From positions 64,519,354-64,583,353 of the forward strand of contig CM037780.1 of NCBI GenBank assembly GCA_021229015.1: a stretch of 64,000 nucleotides of DNA, read 5' to 3'. This DNA is from Solen grandis. Taxonomy: Eukaryota; Mollusca; Bivalvia; Adapedonta; Solenidae. A model generated the notes under the pieces. The model had not been told where the DNA came from. It did no database searches and worked only from the letters and a program-made list of their open reading frames with translations. Each line of letters starts with the position of its first letter. Positions within the stretch are counted from its first letter, which is position 1. Shown in pieces: positions 43,080-53,369 of this stretch. Both the position numbers and the translations under genes were made by a program.

Positions 43080-45917
43080 ATCAAGAAAAAAAAACGCAAT
43101 ACTAATTTGGAATGGAATTTATCTTTTATACGTCTTGCGATAATGCAAGGTTTTGTTATAGTGTCTGTTCAACTTGCAATACAGATTTTATTGCAAATTT
43201 ACGTCTCAGTGTTGTAAAAGTGAGACTAGTCTGGCAGACTTCATTTAGATAACGATGAATTTCGATAATTACAAGACATAAATGACTGAATCATCACTTG
43301 GCAGAAGGATGTAGTAATAAGACATAAGATTAATATCTTGGTGCAGCTTAATGATATTGTAAATTTAAGAAAAAAAAGTCGCATGCATTGGATTCTAATG
43401 ATTATAACATTGCTTATGACTCCTTTTTAATTTTTGAAGAATATTTTAAGAGTTTCAAAAGTTTTTTTTTATTTTTATATTTGTTTTAAACGAAAAAAGC
43501 AAAAATAAAAAAAGACTAACCATGAATTATGCCATTTACGAAAATATTTTTTCTCTCTCTCTCTCTCTCTTTAAAGCTTATTGATTAAACTCTAACGCTA
43601 TCAAAAATGACACCCGGAAATGTCATTATGCAGTTGTCAATTTTTGTGATTACGTCGAGAACTTTTCTGAATGACGATTAATTTGTGTAAATGTTTATCT
43701 TGCAAATTACAAAGAAATTCAGCCTCAGGAATCCGTGTAAATGTTTATCTTGCAAATTACAAAGAAATTCAGCCTCAGGAATCCTTTCTGAAAAAAAGCC
43801 GTGTAATAGGGGAAAACTATTTTAAATTTAAATCAACTGACTGACATACAGCATGCCAAAAATGAAGAAATGAACTTTACACAAAAATCAAAATTACTTA
43901 AATCTATATTTGTTGATTAAGAAACGGAATCTATTTCAGAATTGTACATCCTTTGCTACTTAACAATACTATAGAAATTTACATAATGTCACCGCAAACT
44001 TAAATAAATTTGTAAGTGTTAAATGTAGCGAAAACAAAAAAAATTGCCAAAAAAAAGGTATGGTAGAATTTAAGTCATTGTTAAGTGCAATGCTGACGCT
44101 GTGTAATTTCAACAGAGGTAATACGTAAAGACATTGCACGCAAATATGTCCCTTGTGGAAACCCTGTGGCAAAATATATCATATATTCATTACTTGTGTC
44201 TGACGTTCACGAAATCTTTGAGTAAACTTGTATTTAGACAGTCGATAATGGTTTCTATAACTTCAATATTTGGTACACTAGTCCAGTCACAATTATCACG
44301 TGGGACACCTGCTACACACACGAGCAGCAATGTTCACTGACCGTTACGGTTAGCATCAATGCAATTGACGTTATGTAAACAAACACAGCAGTGCGGTACT
44401 TTAAGTAAATGTGATTTCGTGTTATTTAATTGAAAATAAAAACAACAACAACAATCCTTAAACTGAATGTTTCTATTATGTAATCTCCACCAGTTGGTTT
44501 ATTTGTTTAGAATACAAGTTAACTGTGTATGTATATGCTAGGATATGTAACTATATTTGCGTTTGTACTGTGTTTATATTCTTTTCATCTCTATCCTCTT
44601 TCTCGTCTTATATAATCTTAATAAAATATTTTCATAAATGCTCATAATTGCCAATATAAAGTCTAACTTCTTTTTCTTTTTTTTATCTATTTACTTTAAG
44701 CTAAATTATTTTTGCATGTATTAACTGTTTATATCACTTTCCCCACAAATAAGTAAAATGCTTCTTGTTTCATATTGTAATTTGTGTCAACTGTAGCATG
44801 CAATATCATTTTTTAACTAAATCTATCAAATCATATCTTGACCTAATGTAATATGGATTATTTAATATGAGAGACATACAACGTAAGTGTGATTGTATGA
44901 GAGAGAAAGATGTGTGAGAGAGAGAGGGGGGAAGAGAGAAGTACGTGTGTGATTGCGCGTATGTGTGCCTTTGAAAGAAATAATTACTCCTTAGCCCGCC
45001 ATGAATCCTAAATAAACTAAATATTTGTTCACATGCCTTTACATGTATATATGTAAACTGTGAAATAATAAAAGTATTGACTTGACTTGACTTACAGTTC
45101 TAAATAAGAAAGATTATACAATTTGTTGATGTCGACATTCATCTGAATCAGAGAGGTATAATTAACAGAGATTGGCATTTTATTGTTTGCCTATATCGAT
45201 TTTCTGAAATCGCGCGCGGTCCCCGAGACTTCAGCGAGAACCGGACGAAATTGGAATACAAAGTGTTTTGAATTCCATACGTATTTACAAAAAATTCCTA
45301 TTGATATTTGAACTTTAATAGTATTGATATTGTTATTTTGTTAAGTTATTAATTTTTTACACTGCTTTTTACATAAGCAGACGTCAGTGAGGTTGATAGA
45401 CAACAGGACGATACGCAATTAAGGGAGTCAATCAGTAAGCAATCATTCTACATGAATGATTTCCTGTTTCATACCTTTATCACCTGAGACGCAACCCCGA
45501 AAAACAGATAGCGACGCATCTATATAATCAATGTTGGATACGTGGTTTGTTACTTATATCTTAAAAAAATTGGCAAAAATTCAGTATAATCAATGTTCTT
45601 ACTTATAAACGCTAGATCTGGCGTTGACCCTAGTGTAATGATATTCAGGAGAAGTGATATTTCTGATCATACTATTATCTGATTGGCTACAGAAAACATG
45701 GATGTGTCAGCCATGTTAATCATCAGTCTAATATTTTTACCTGTATTTAATTTGTATATACGGATGGTTGGGATATATATTGATATTTATTGTACTAACA
45801 ATAGCTGCTACATGAATAGAAGTCTCTTTTATTATTTTAATTAGATTAAAAGATAAGTTTTGTCCGGGTTTTAAACCTGTCATAAGCGCATACTTTACAA
45901 GGTAACTGCATAGAATA
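43080..45917. other. Unrecognised stretch with low-complexity patches
   Basis: (TC)n lies at 43550-43571, a 50-bp exact duplication at 43685-43784, and AG-rich sequence at 44898-44940. A LINE-like 3' end (AATAATAAAAGTATTGACTT + GACTTGACTT) lies at 45063-45093, possibly the tail of a LINE on + whose coding part is gone. No gene. Confidence 0.4.
43685..43784. repeat. Exact 50-bp tandem duplication
   Basis: GTGTAAATGTTTATCTTGCA ... TCAGGAATCC occurs twice back to back (43685-43734, 43735-43784) with no differences, implying a recent event or an assembly artefact. Confidence 0.97.
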
Positions 45918-48305
45918 TAGATTCAAGATTCAAATATTTTATTTAGTAACGTAAACATATACATGTTTTTGTTACATGATCCAATGGTTTTAATAACAAA
46001 ACAACAAAAGTCACATGCCATGGTCTACGATGGCAACTATAAAGAGAGAGAGAGAGAGAGAGAGAGAGATAGTACATGTATCAAACAACTAAGCAAAAAA
46101 TATTCAAGTTCTAAATAAATATACATTTGTATGTAGATTACTTAATACAATAATAATGTGAGGATGAACAAAATGCTATACAAAGCACAATGCAGTCAAC
46201 ATAGCTATCACAGAACAAAATAATTACAGAAAAAGTTATAGTATCGTAAATAAGATCTTTTTAATCAATTCAAGTATTCGGTTTGAACGCACGGCTTACA
46301 TAATGCTACTGTCTAAATAAAATACAAAGAGAGAGATGTGCAGAAAAAAACAACACAATCTATGTTTCATTAACAGATAAAATGGTATTACGTTAAGTAA
46401 AAGCATGTTTAATAAATTTACCTAAATTTAGCAAAATTGTTTTATTCTTGGATTTCATAATATTAATCAATTTATAAACACTAGGTTTAACATAGTATTG
46501 TCTTTTCAAATATAACTTACGTAAATCATTATAAGCATTACAAACACATACAAAATGAAATTCGTCTTCAATATCTCCATTTCTACAAATATTACAATAC
46601 CTTTGGCAATATTCAACTCTATTTGCACCGTACCTACCAGCTTCAACTTGTAAATTATGTGACGAAAGTCTTAACTTTGAAAGAAATATTCGATAAATTC
46701 TTGGTAACTTATCCAAATAAAAGGATTCGCCATTAAATATAGTTGTAAACCAAGCCTGTTTGAATTGGTCAATCAATCTTTCTTTGAATAATAAATGACA
46801 TGATTTACGATCGATACTATTTGGATTAAGCCAAACATGAGAGAAACCATTTTTGTCCAATAAATCTTTAACCTGAAAGGCCCAATTCCTCTTGCCTCTA
46901 TTACAGTCATTTAATAAAGAATTATACATTTTATGAATTATTATATTATTACTATCTAAGGTATTCAGCCAATATTTTATTATTCTACCATGTCTATTTA
47001 ATAAATAAAGGAAATCTACCTAGTTCACCATAAATCGACATAGTACTTGTAGATTGTTTGACACATAATAACCATTTACAAAATTTTAAGTGAATTCTTT
47101 CTAATGTTTTACCTTTACCAAATCCAGATATTTCACACCCATAACTTAGGACAGAGCCAACAAATGCGTCAAATAATTGACAAACAGTACTAGGTTTAAT
47201 CAATTTTGAACTAATATTCATCATCAATGTATTCAGAGCCATTAAACCTTTACCCGCCAACATTTCCTGGTTGTGTACGAAACTTCCGGTATAATTAAAA
47301 ATAGTACCAAGATAATTGAAATTATTTACTGTTTCAATCGGTGTATTATCATAAGTCCATATTTCATTTGCTTTAACGGGCCCTCTTTTTCCAAAAATAC
47401 TATTTTACTTTATCTGGGTTTACTTCTAAACCCCATGAGCTACAATATTCTTTTAACATATTTAAACTATTTTGTAAATTGGCTGGTGACTTATTAACAA
47501 TAACCATATCATCAGCAAATAATAATAAAATAAATGTAATATCATCAATAGACAATCCTGAGTTAATGTTTTCCATTAAAAATAACTCCAAGTCTTCTAA
47601 AAATAGAGAAAAAAATAAAGGGGAGATAACCTCGCCTTGCTTTAAGCCATTAGAGCATTCAAAATATTCAGAATAAGAGTTGCACCCACGGACACATGAT
47701 TTGACTTGAAAATACATATCACGAACTATCCTAAGCATTTTTCCTCTTATACCTAAGTTATACAATTTATACCATAAACCATTTCTATAAACGCTATCAA
47801 ATGCTTTTTTAAAATCAATGAAAGCACACATAAGACGACCATTTTCATTAAGAATTTTACTGATAATTGCATTTAAAACAAACATAGCATCAACAGTAGA
47901 ACGCCCTTTTCTAAACCCAAATTGTGCATCACTAATAACATGATTACTTTCTGCGTAATGCGTTTATTTAATACACCTGTAACAATCTTAGAAAAACAAC
48001 TCACAAGTGTAATTCCTCTGTAATTATTTACATTGTTGGGATCATTTTTCTTATATAACAGGACTATTATACCACTCATCCATTCCTCAGGAAAGAAGCC
48101 TGAATTTAGAATACCGTTAAAAATATCTACTAAATGAAGCCCTAATATATCAAAAGATTCAATAAAATATTCATTTAATAGGTTATCCCCAGCAACATAT
48201 TTATTTCTTTTAAGTTTCTGTATGATATATTCCACTTCACTTAAAGTAATAGGTGCATCTAATTCTTCAAAAATACAATCATATTTATCTTTACTCGAGT
48301 GTCGA
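45918..48305 (-). pseudogene. 5'-truncated LINE ORF2, RT to C-terminus, well preserved, three frameshifts
   Basis: On minus from 48305: DAPITLSEVEYIIQKLKRN, NNVNNYRGITLVSCFSKIV (RT blocks); shift near 47948; AQFGFRKGRSTVDAMF, CAFIDFKKAFDSVYRNGLW, NGLKQGEVISPLFFSLFLED, catalytic LLLFADDMVIVNKS (about 47525), LEVNPDKVK; shift near 47398; KRGPVKANEIWTYDNTPIE, SYGCEISGFGKGKTLERIH; shift near 47005; NWAFQVKDLLDKNGF and the C-terminus VEAGRYGANR...CNICRNGDIEDEFHFVC (zinc-knuckle) to a stop at 46393. The 3' UTR holds a (TC)n tract and ends AATAAAATATTTGAATCTTG at about 45918. Reverse transcriptase copies LINE RNA at the target site. FADD replaces the more common YADD. The endonuclease and ORF1 are absent. 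Confidence 0.9.
46043..46069. repeat. (GA)n microsatellite in LINE 3' UTR
   Basis: About 13 GA units within the LINE 3' UTR. Confidence 0.95.
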
Positions 48306-48940
48306 TTTTCGGGAATTAATCAGCGACAGATAGAGTATATAACAGACAGTACTCACAAGAAAGTTGATAGTGACGTTTTAGAATTGAGTAGGGTCAAATA
48401 TATAGACCTTTCACGATGAATATAGCGTTCTTATGAGCAGTATTAAGGACCATTGACGACAGGGTATTTACTGTTATTATATACCTATACATTTTCTGGC
48501 CCTAAAACACGCAAAATACGAGACGCAAATACAACTCAACAGATTAAAAATCCGTATTATATCAGCGTCTAATACATAGTATGACGTCACACTGTGCGGA
48601 CTACTTTCGGCATGGTTCCCGCTGTAAGTGGGCGCTACGTAGTAAATAGAGACGAGAACCAATACTACTGGGAGAACCAGTTTCTATTTTTATCAAAGAA
48701 ATCATCTCGTCAAATTTATTTAATAAACGATAAAAAAGGATGTTCCTGTGTTTTTTTTTGAAATTATTATCAAAGAAACATTGTTTTTATTTTTTTCTTT
48801 AAATTTCTTTACAAACTTATCACAAATAACAGACACGTTTTCGAGATTCACCGTTATTTCATTGTTGTCGGCTGCAGCAATTGTTTACATTTCAGGATAG
48901 GTCTAAAACGCTGACTATCTCTTTCTTAAAAATTTCATTG
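48306..48940. other. Unrecognised stretch upstream of a small ORF
   Basis: AT-rich. It begins at the truncation point of the LINE. No gene recognised. Confidence 0.45.
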
Positions 48941-48943
48941 AAA

Positions 48944-49145
48944 ATGTCAGATTTTCATTTTGACGATGACATTGATTTTCTACAGTTAAGTCAAAGTGGT
49001 TATTTTGACATAGTTGAATCAGCTGATGAACTGTCCTATCACAATCATAAACAACACCTCGAAAACTGACGACACTTCTCCTACCTTGCCCAAACGCCGG
49101 AAAAGAATCTGTCCAGTTATCACGTCTGACACTGACAGTGATTGA
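48944..49145 (+). pseudogene. Small acidic/NLS ORF with one frameshift (unknown protein)
   Basis: GAAAATGTC gives an acceptable start context. The first frame reads MSDFHFDDDIDFLQLSQSGY FDIVESADELS (acidic, DDD and aromatic residues, like an activation or interaction motif). From about 49035 the +1 frame reads PITIINNTSKTDDTSPTLPK, then RRKRICPVITSDTDSD and TGA at 49143. PKRRKR looks like a nuclear localisation signal. Together about 66 residues. In the first frame alone translation ends at 49069 with HLEN. I do not recognise the family. It may be a first exon, a pseudogene, or an intact small protein with a sequencing error. Confidence 0.35.
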
Positions 49146-49437
49146 AAAACGAAAGGTTTTCCAGCAGACATGTTTTATTCCAAATTCAGTGTTCACATGT
49201 TAGTGTTTTTCATTTTGTTAAAATCAACTTAGCATTACAGTTAGCGTGTTGGCCGCCATTTTTCTTAAATACATGAGAAGAGGTGGGGGCGTGGCTTAAA
49301 TTTCATAGTAAAATTCATCCGCCATTGATGATTTTTTTTTATTGATTTTTTTTTAAGAAAAAAGTAATAAAGCCATCAAAACCCTAAAAACTGACTTCTT
49401 CTGTTTTGAAAATGTAAAGGTATATAATAAAAGGAAA

Positions 49438-49590
49438 ATTATGTTGCAGTAGCTTTCCGTGGCTTCGTATTTTGCTTCTCGCAGCGTAGGAAGAAAGATA
49501 TCTCGCTCGACCTTCGGTCTCGCGAGATATCTTTCTTCCCACGCTGCTCGGAGCAAAATACAAAGCCACGGAAAGCTACTGCAACATAAT
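49438..49590. repeat. 153-bp near-perfect palindrome (69-bp arms, 15-nt loop)
   Basis: Left arm 49438-49506 and right arm 49522-49590 are inverted copies with five mismatches. The arms start ATTATGTTGCAGTAGCTTTC and end at the loop with GATATCTCGC / GCGAGATATC. The loop contains ACCTTCGGT, a UUCG-type tight turn in RNA. Open frames on both strands across it are arm artefacts. It may be a foldback/MITE or a source of long hairpin RNA. Confidence 0.97.
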
Positions 49591-49599
49591 ATTCCCTAT

Positions 49600-50490
49600 T
49601 TCTTCCTGTACTTAAAATAAATTTTAAATCAAGGAAATGCATGCCAGTTCGAATTATTCCATCCACTATGAAATATTTTCCGATCGTCATTTAAGACGAA
49701 ATTGCACTGTAATTGACTTCTTTAACGGCGATAGAGAAGCAAGTTCTAACAGCTAATCACACCGTTAAGTCCTTGGTAAGACCAGTACTTTTCACCTTTT
49801 TGGATCTTTTTTTTTTCCAACAAAGAGAATTTGAAATCCAAAACTTCGGATGCAAGATCACAGCCATTAGACAACGGTCCCAAGTATGTACATTATCAAA
49901 AGCACCCTGTAACATTTAAAATACTATAGTGTATGAAAACAGAAGAAAAAAATATATCGTAAAGGAGTTCTTATTGTAAACTGCCAAAAACATTTTCTTA
50001 TATATTCATGATTTAAAGGTTCGACTTTCAAGAGACAACCTTTCGCTGGATGTTGTCAGATCTTCTTAGTATAGAATATCGGAGCGAAAACGAAGAGTTG
50101 ATTATAATTTAATACACAAGATGATCCGTACAAGAAAAAAGAAAACTTGACTTACCTGACCACTAATTAACATATATTTAACATATCATGGTCCATCTAA
50201 AGGTTATAATATTGTTTATTTCTAAGTATGTTACCAAAAAACGAAAAATAATTAAATAAACAACAAAAATAAGGGGGCCGTGTTCTAGGGGTTGTGTTAA
50301 AGGCCCAGTACGTTTTAGCCTAAATATTTAGAAAAGAAAAATATACTTTCGCTAATATCAGTAGTTTAACGCTTAAAATGACGCTTAAGTAAGCTCCGAA
50401 GCTCGCGAAATGAGCTTTTTATCAACAGAACACGGGAAATACCTCGGACTTTCAGGGCGTTATAAATATCTTGAGAAAAGCGGGCGGAGC
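49600..50490. other. Unrecognised AT-rich stretch
   Basis: No gene or repeat recognised. The last 100 bp upstream of 50505 is GC-richer and could be promoter/5' UTR of the candidate exon there. Confidence 0.4.
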
Positions 50491-50504
50491 TTATTCTGGG
50501 AAAA

Positions 50505-50719
50505 ATGGCGGACCGTATCAAAAGGCTGCGAATGTCGCGTCGGAACCCACGATCTGCTTTGATTGCTGATGCAAAGAGAAAAGAAAAAAGGAGACTTTGG
50601 TCGAAATCAAGGCATCGGGTATGCCCCACAATGCACACTTTGGAGAAGTGGAACTCGATGAAGAAATCGCTAAATATTTCAACACATGACGAGTTTGCTA
50701 TGCGACTTCTTCAGTCATG
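50505..50719 (+). CDS. Candidate first coding exon of an unidentified host gene
   Basis: GGGAAAAATGGCGG is a strong start context. The frame reads MADRIKRLRMSRRNPRSALI ADAKRKEKRRLWSKSRH (very basic), then LEKWNSMKKSLNISTHDEFA MRLLQS. The second half (W-x2-K-x2-L-x5-DEFA-x2-LL) resembles a short helical segment I have seen near the N-terminus of uncharacterised invertebrate zinc-finger-type proteins; this is an impression, not a match. The frame would end at TAA 50721, but a good donor (CATG|GTAAAG) lies at 50719/50720, so the exon probably splices onward. No downstream exon could be identified. The GC content is higher than the surroundings. Confidence 0.4.
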
Positions 50720-50724
50720 GTAAA

Positions 50725-52310
50725 GCATAGTGTAGATTTTAGACAAATAAAGTTCATATTGTGTGTAGAGGTTAATGTTAATCATTAATGTGATTTGCTT
50801 CCGCGATCAAAAGAAAGATAAAGAGTTTAAAATCAAATCGTAAACTAAATCATATAAGCATACTGTATTGCGCATACATAGTCTGATCTATCAAAAATAC
50901 ACATTTGTGCAGACGACTCGATGCAGGGGCGCCAAAATGGGACATTCAACATCGATATAATGTATGTTTATATTGGTTAATTTGAAAGTGCTCAAACTCC
51001 CATTTTTATACATGGAGATCTACATCGCACCAAAAATAAATGTCTATGCTTGTGATCCCCCATCCCCCGCCAATCCAAAACAAATTGTCAACGACCATTT
51101 TAAGTATTTTCTACAACATGAGCCTCTTTGTGTAAACTGCATTGTTCATGTAGATCTTATACAGTGGAGTTTATTTTTATTTATTTTCATAAGTTTTAAA
51201 CGAAACGGAGTGCTCCGCATTTGGAGTGTCTGTGCTTCAAAAAGTAATGTGCAGAGAGACCTCCCATGCACCAACAAACCGAAAGTAGGGGATTATCAAG
51301 AAATTTACATAAGTATCGGCCAGTTTATCGGTATATTCATGAAGAAAATACCCAAAACTATACGTATGATGTTCATTTTATGGGCTTAATCAAAGCAATA
51401 ACTCGCTCAAGCCTGTAGAAAGTGCCGAGGTTGTGTTCTATGTTGGTACAGCACTAAAAACTGTTTGTCCGAGTTTCGGAGCGCAGTGGCTGCATGATCA
51501 TAAAAAAAGTGAACACACATATACATAGTAAATATACTTTAATATTCCGTGCACTACTTAATATTAAGCAACTCACCTGTTAAAAGTGACCATTGATCTC
51601 TGTTGTTGTTTTTTTTGCCCTCTGTCTATCATGACTTTGTTTCTATAGCAGAGAACGGCCGGTGCGAACGCAGAGAGCCAGCCGATATAGCGATTTCTGC
51701 AGAGAGCTATGCACCTAGGTTAACGTCTGCCGTTATGTAAGCGACAATACTCTATCATAGTCCTCTGAGGCGCCAATTGTACAGATCCAGTCCAGAAACT
51801 GTCGGGAAGTATAAGCATAAATTGTAGAATTGTGTTTCAAAAAGAAATTTGTTCTTAACAAAATTGCATGTATCGTAATAACCATTGACAGATGTAATCA
51901 GACAAGTGCCTCGTTTACTCAGAGTGTTTTCGTTTGCCAAACATATCAATCTTAAATTGAAAACATCTTTACCATATAATTATGCCCATTTACACGATGT
52001 CTTAAGGGGTATGCAATTATAACTAGTATTGGTGGAAATAAACAATCAAGTTGATTCTATAATGTCAAAAGATGATATAAATTTTTGAAATTCTGTTTGT
52101 AAAACGAATATTTCCCGGTAAAATAATTACAAATGTTTTTTTTATGATTATTATTTTGATACTTTTTAAAAAATTTTTATTTTTAATCTTTATCTATACG
52201 AAATGAACTTTTGACTTCTATACAAATATTTAACTTAAACACCTCAATTTATGTGAAAGCGCGATACCGCTTTGATACTGATAGTATTTTATAAACTTGA
52301 TAAAAAGGGC
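50725..52310. other. Unrecognised stretch with one uninterpreted ORF
   Basis: A 141-codon + frame at 50964-51389 is the longest unexplained one here, but it is rich in I/F/K, has no visible domain and a poor start context. The rest is AT-rich. If 50505 is a first exon, this would be its intron. Confidence 0.35.
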
Positions 52311-52314
52311 AAAT

Positions 52315-52850
52315 TATCCAGTTATCTTAAGTAAATATATGGCTAGCAATAGTGGCACTAACTAATATTTGTTTTTTATGCTGGAATATTTATGCCAGCC
52401 ACTTATCCACTTAGCTATGTCGAAACTTTTCTGAAAAATGTCACATATTCAGTTAGTATCTGGCAAATGGAAAACTTACGTGTTATCCTCTTAGGTATCA
52501 TAACATGACAAAACTGCCTGTTAGTGCCTAATACCGCCAGCCATATATTCACTTAAGATAACTGGATACCCCGCCTTTTTTCCAGTTAGTAATTTATATT
52601 ATGTGGAGAATAAGTATTTTTTCACATAATTATCTGGAAAAAAGAATGATATATGGTTAACCTAAGTGAATATGTGATTGGCAGTAGTGGGCATTAACAG
52701 GCAATTTAGTCCTGTTAAGATAACAAAGTGAATAACTTGAAAAATTTATACTTACAGATAATAACTGAATATGTGACAATTTTTCAGAAAAGTTTCGACA
52801 TAGCTAAGTGGACAAGTGGCTGGCAGAAATATGCCACTATAAAAAAACAA
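52315..52850. mobile_element. Nested foldback element
   Basis: Outer inverted repeat: 52392-52470 (TGCCAGCCACTTATCCACTT AGCTATGTCGAAACTTTTC) against 52755-52825 reversed, about 75 bp with few mismatches. Inner inverted repeat: TATCCAGTTATCTTAAG (52315-52331) against CTTAAGATAACTGGATA (52552-52568), extending into ATATATGGCTAGC / CGCCAGCCATATAT. A third, diverged copy of the inner unit is at 52640-52710. No coding capacity. Confidence 0.8.
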
Positions 52851-53024
52851 AAAAAACAAATACAGACTTTACGAACGAGTATACCCGCTTGGAGCTAGGG
52901 GCCCAAAAATATTGTATTGAGGCAAACAATACTACCCAGTTACTTGACATTTTTATCCAGCAAGTGAAGCAAATCCAGCTCAATGATAACTAGACCGTAA
53001 TGTTTGCCTCAGTACAAAATGTAG

Positions 53025-53365
53025 CTCCAAGGTTAAGGTCTCACTTAGAGATGAAGTGCCATGGTGCTGTTGTTGCTTGTCCGGGCTGTCAATCTTGTCA
53101 CGGATCGCAGGGGTTTCAAATTAATTGGCAGAAATGTTTTCCTTAATGAGACAGTGCTGAGCACTATAGTTTGATCCCTAGCTGTATGGTTAAGGTTAGA
53201 TTTAGAGGTGAAACGATATTGTGATGTATTAATTTTGCTTGTCGTCTTTCACGTGATTCTCAAATGATTTCTCAGCAAACGTTTGCCACAACAAAAACGT
53301 TTCTTGCTCAAGAGTGGGTTCATAGCGCCATGGCCAAGGTCACATTTAGAGGTGAAAGGTGATTG
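53025..53365. repeat. Tandem repeat with AAGGTCACATTTAGAGGTGA-like core
   Basis: Three units: TTAAGGTCTCACTTAGAGAT (53033), TTAAGGTTAGATTTAGAGGT (53190) and CCAAGGTCACATTTAGAGGT (53333), spaced about 157 and 143 bp, with intervening GTCTGTC/CTTGTC-containing sequence. A similar mid-repetitive sequence is common in bivalves. No gene. Confidence 0.6.
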
Positions 53366-53369
53366 GTTC

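Noticed and set aside
49353..49690. Several overlapping minus ORFs (61-83 codons)
   Set aside because: They are created by the arms of the 153-bp palindrome and change frame across the loop.
50964..51389. 141-codon ORF as a gene
   Set aside because: Low-complexity I/F/K composition, no domain, poor start context, no splice signals that fit; left as uninterpreted.
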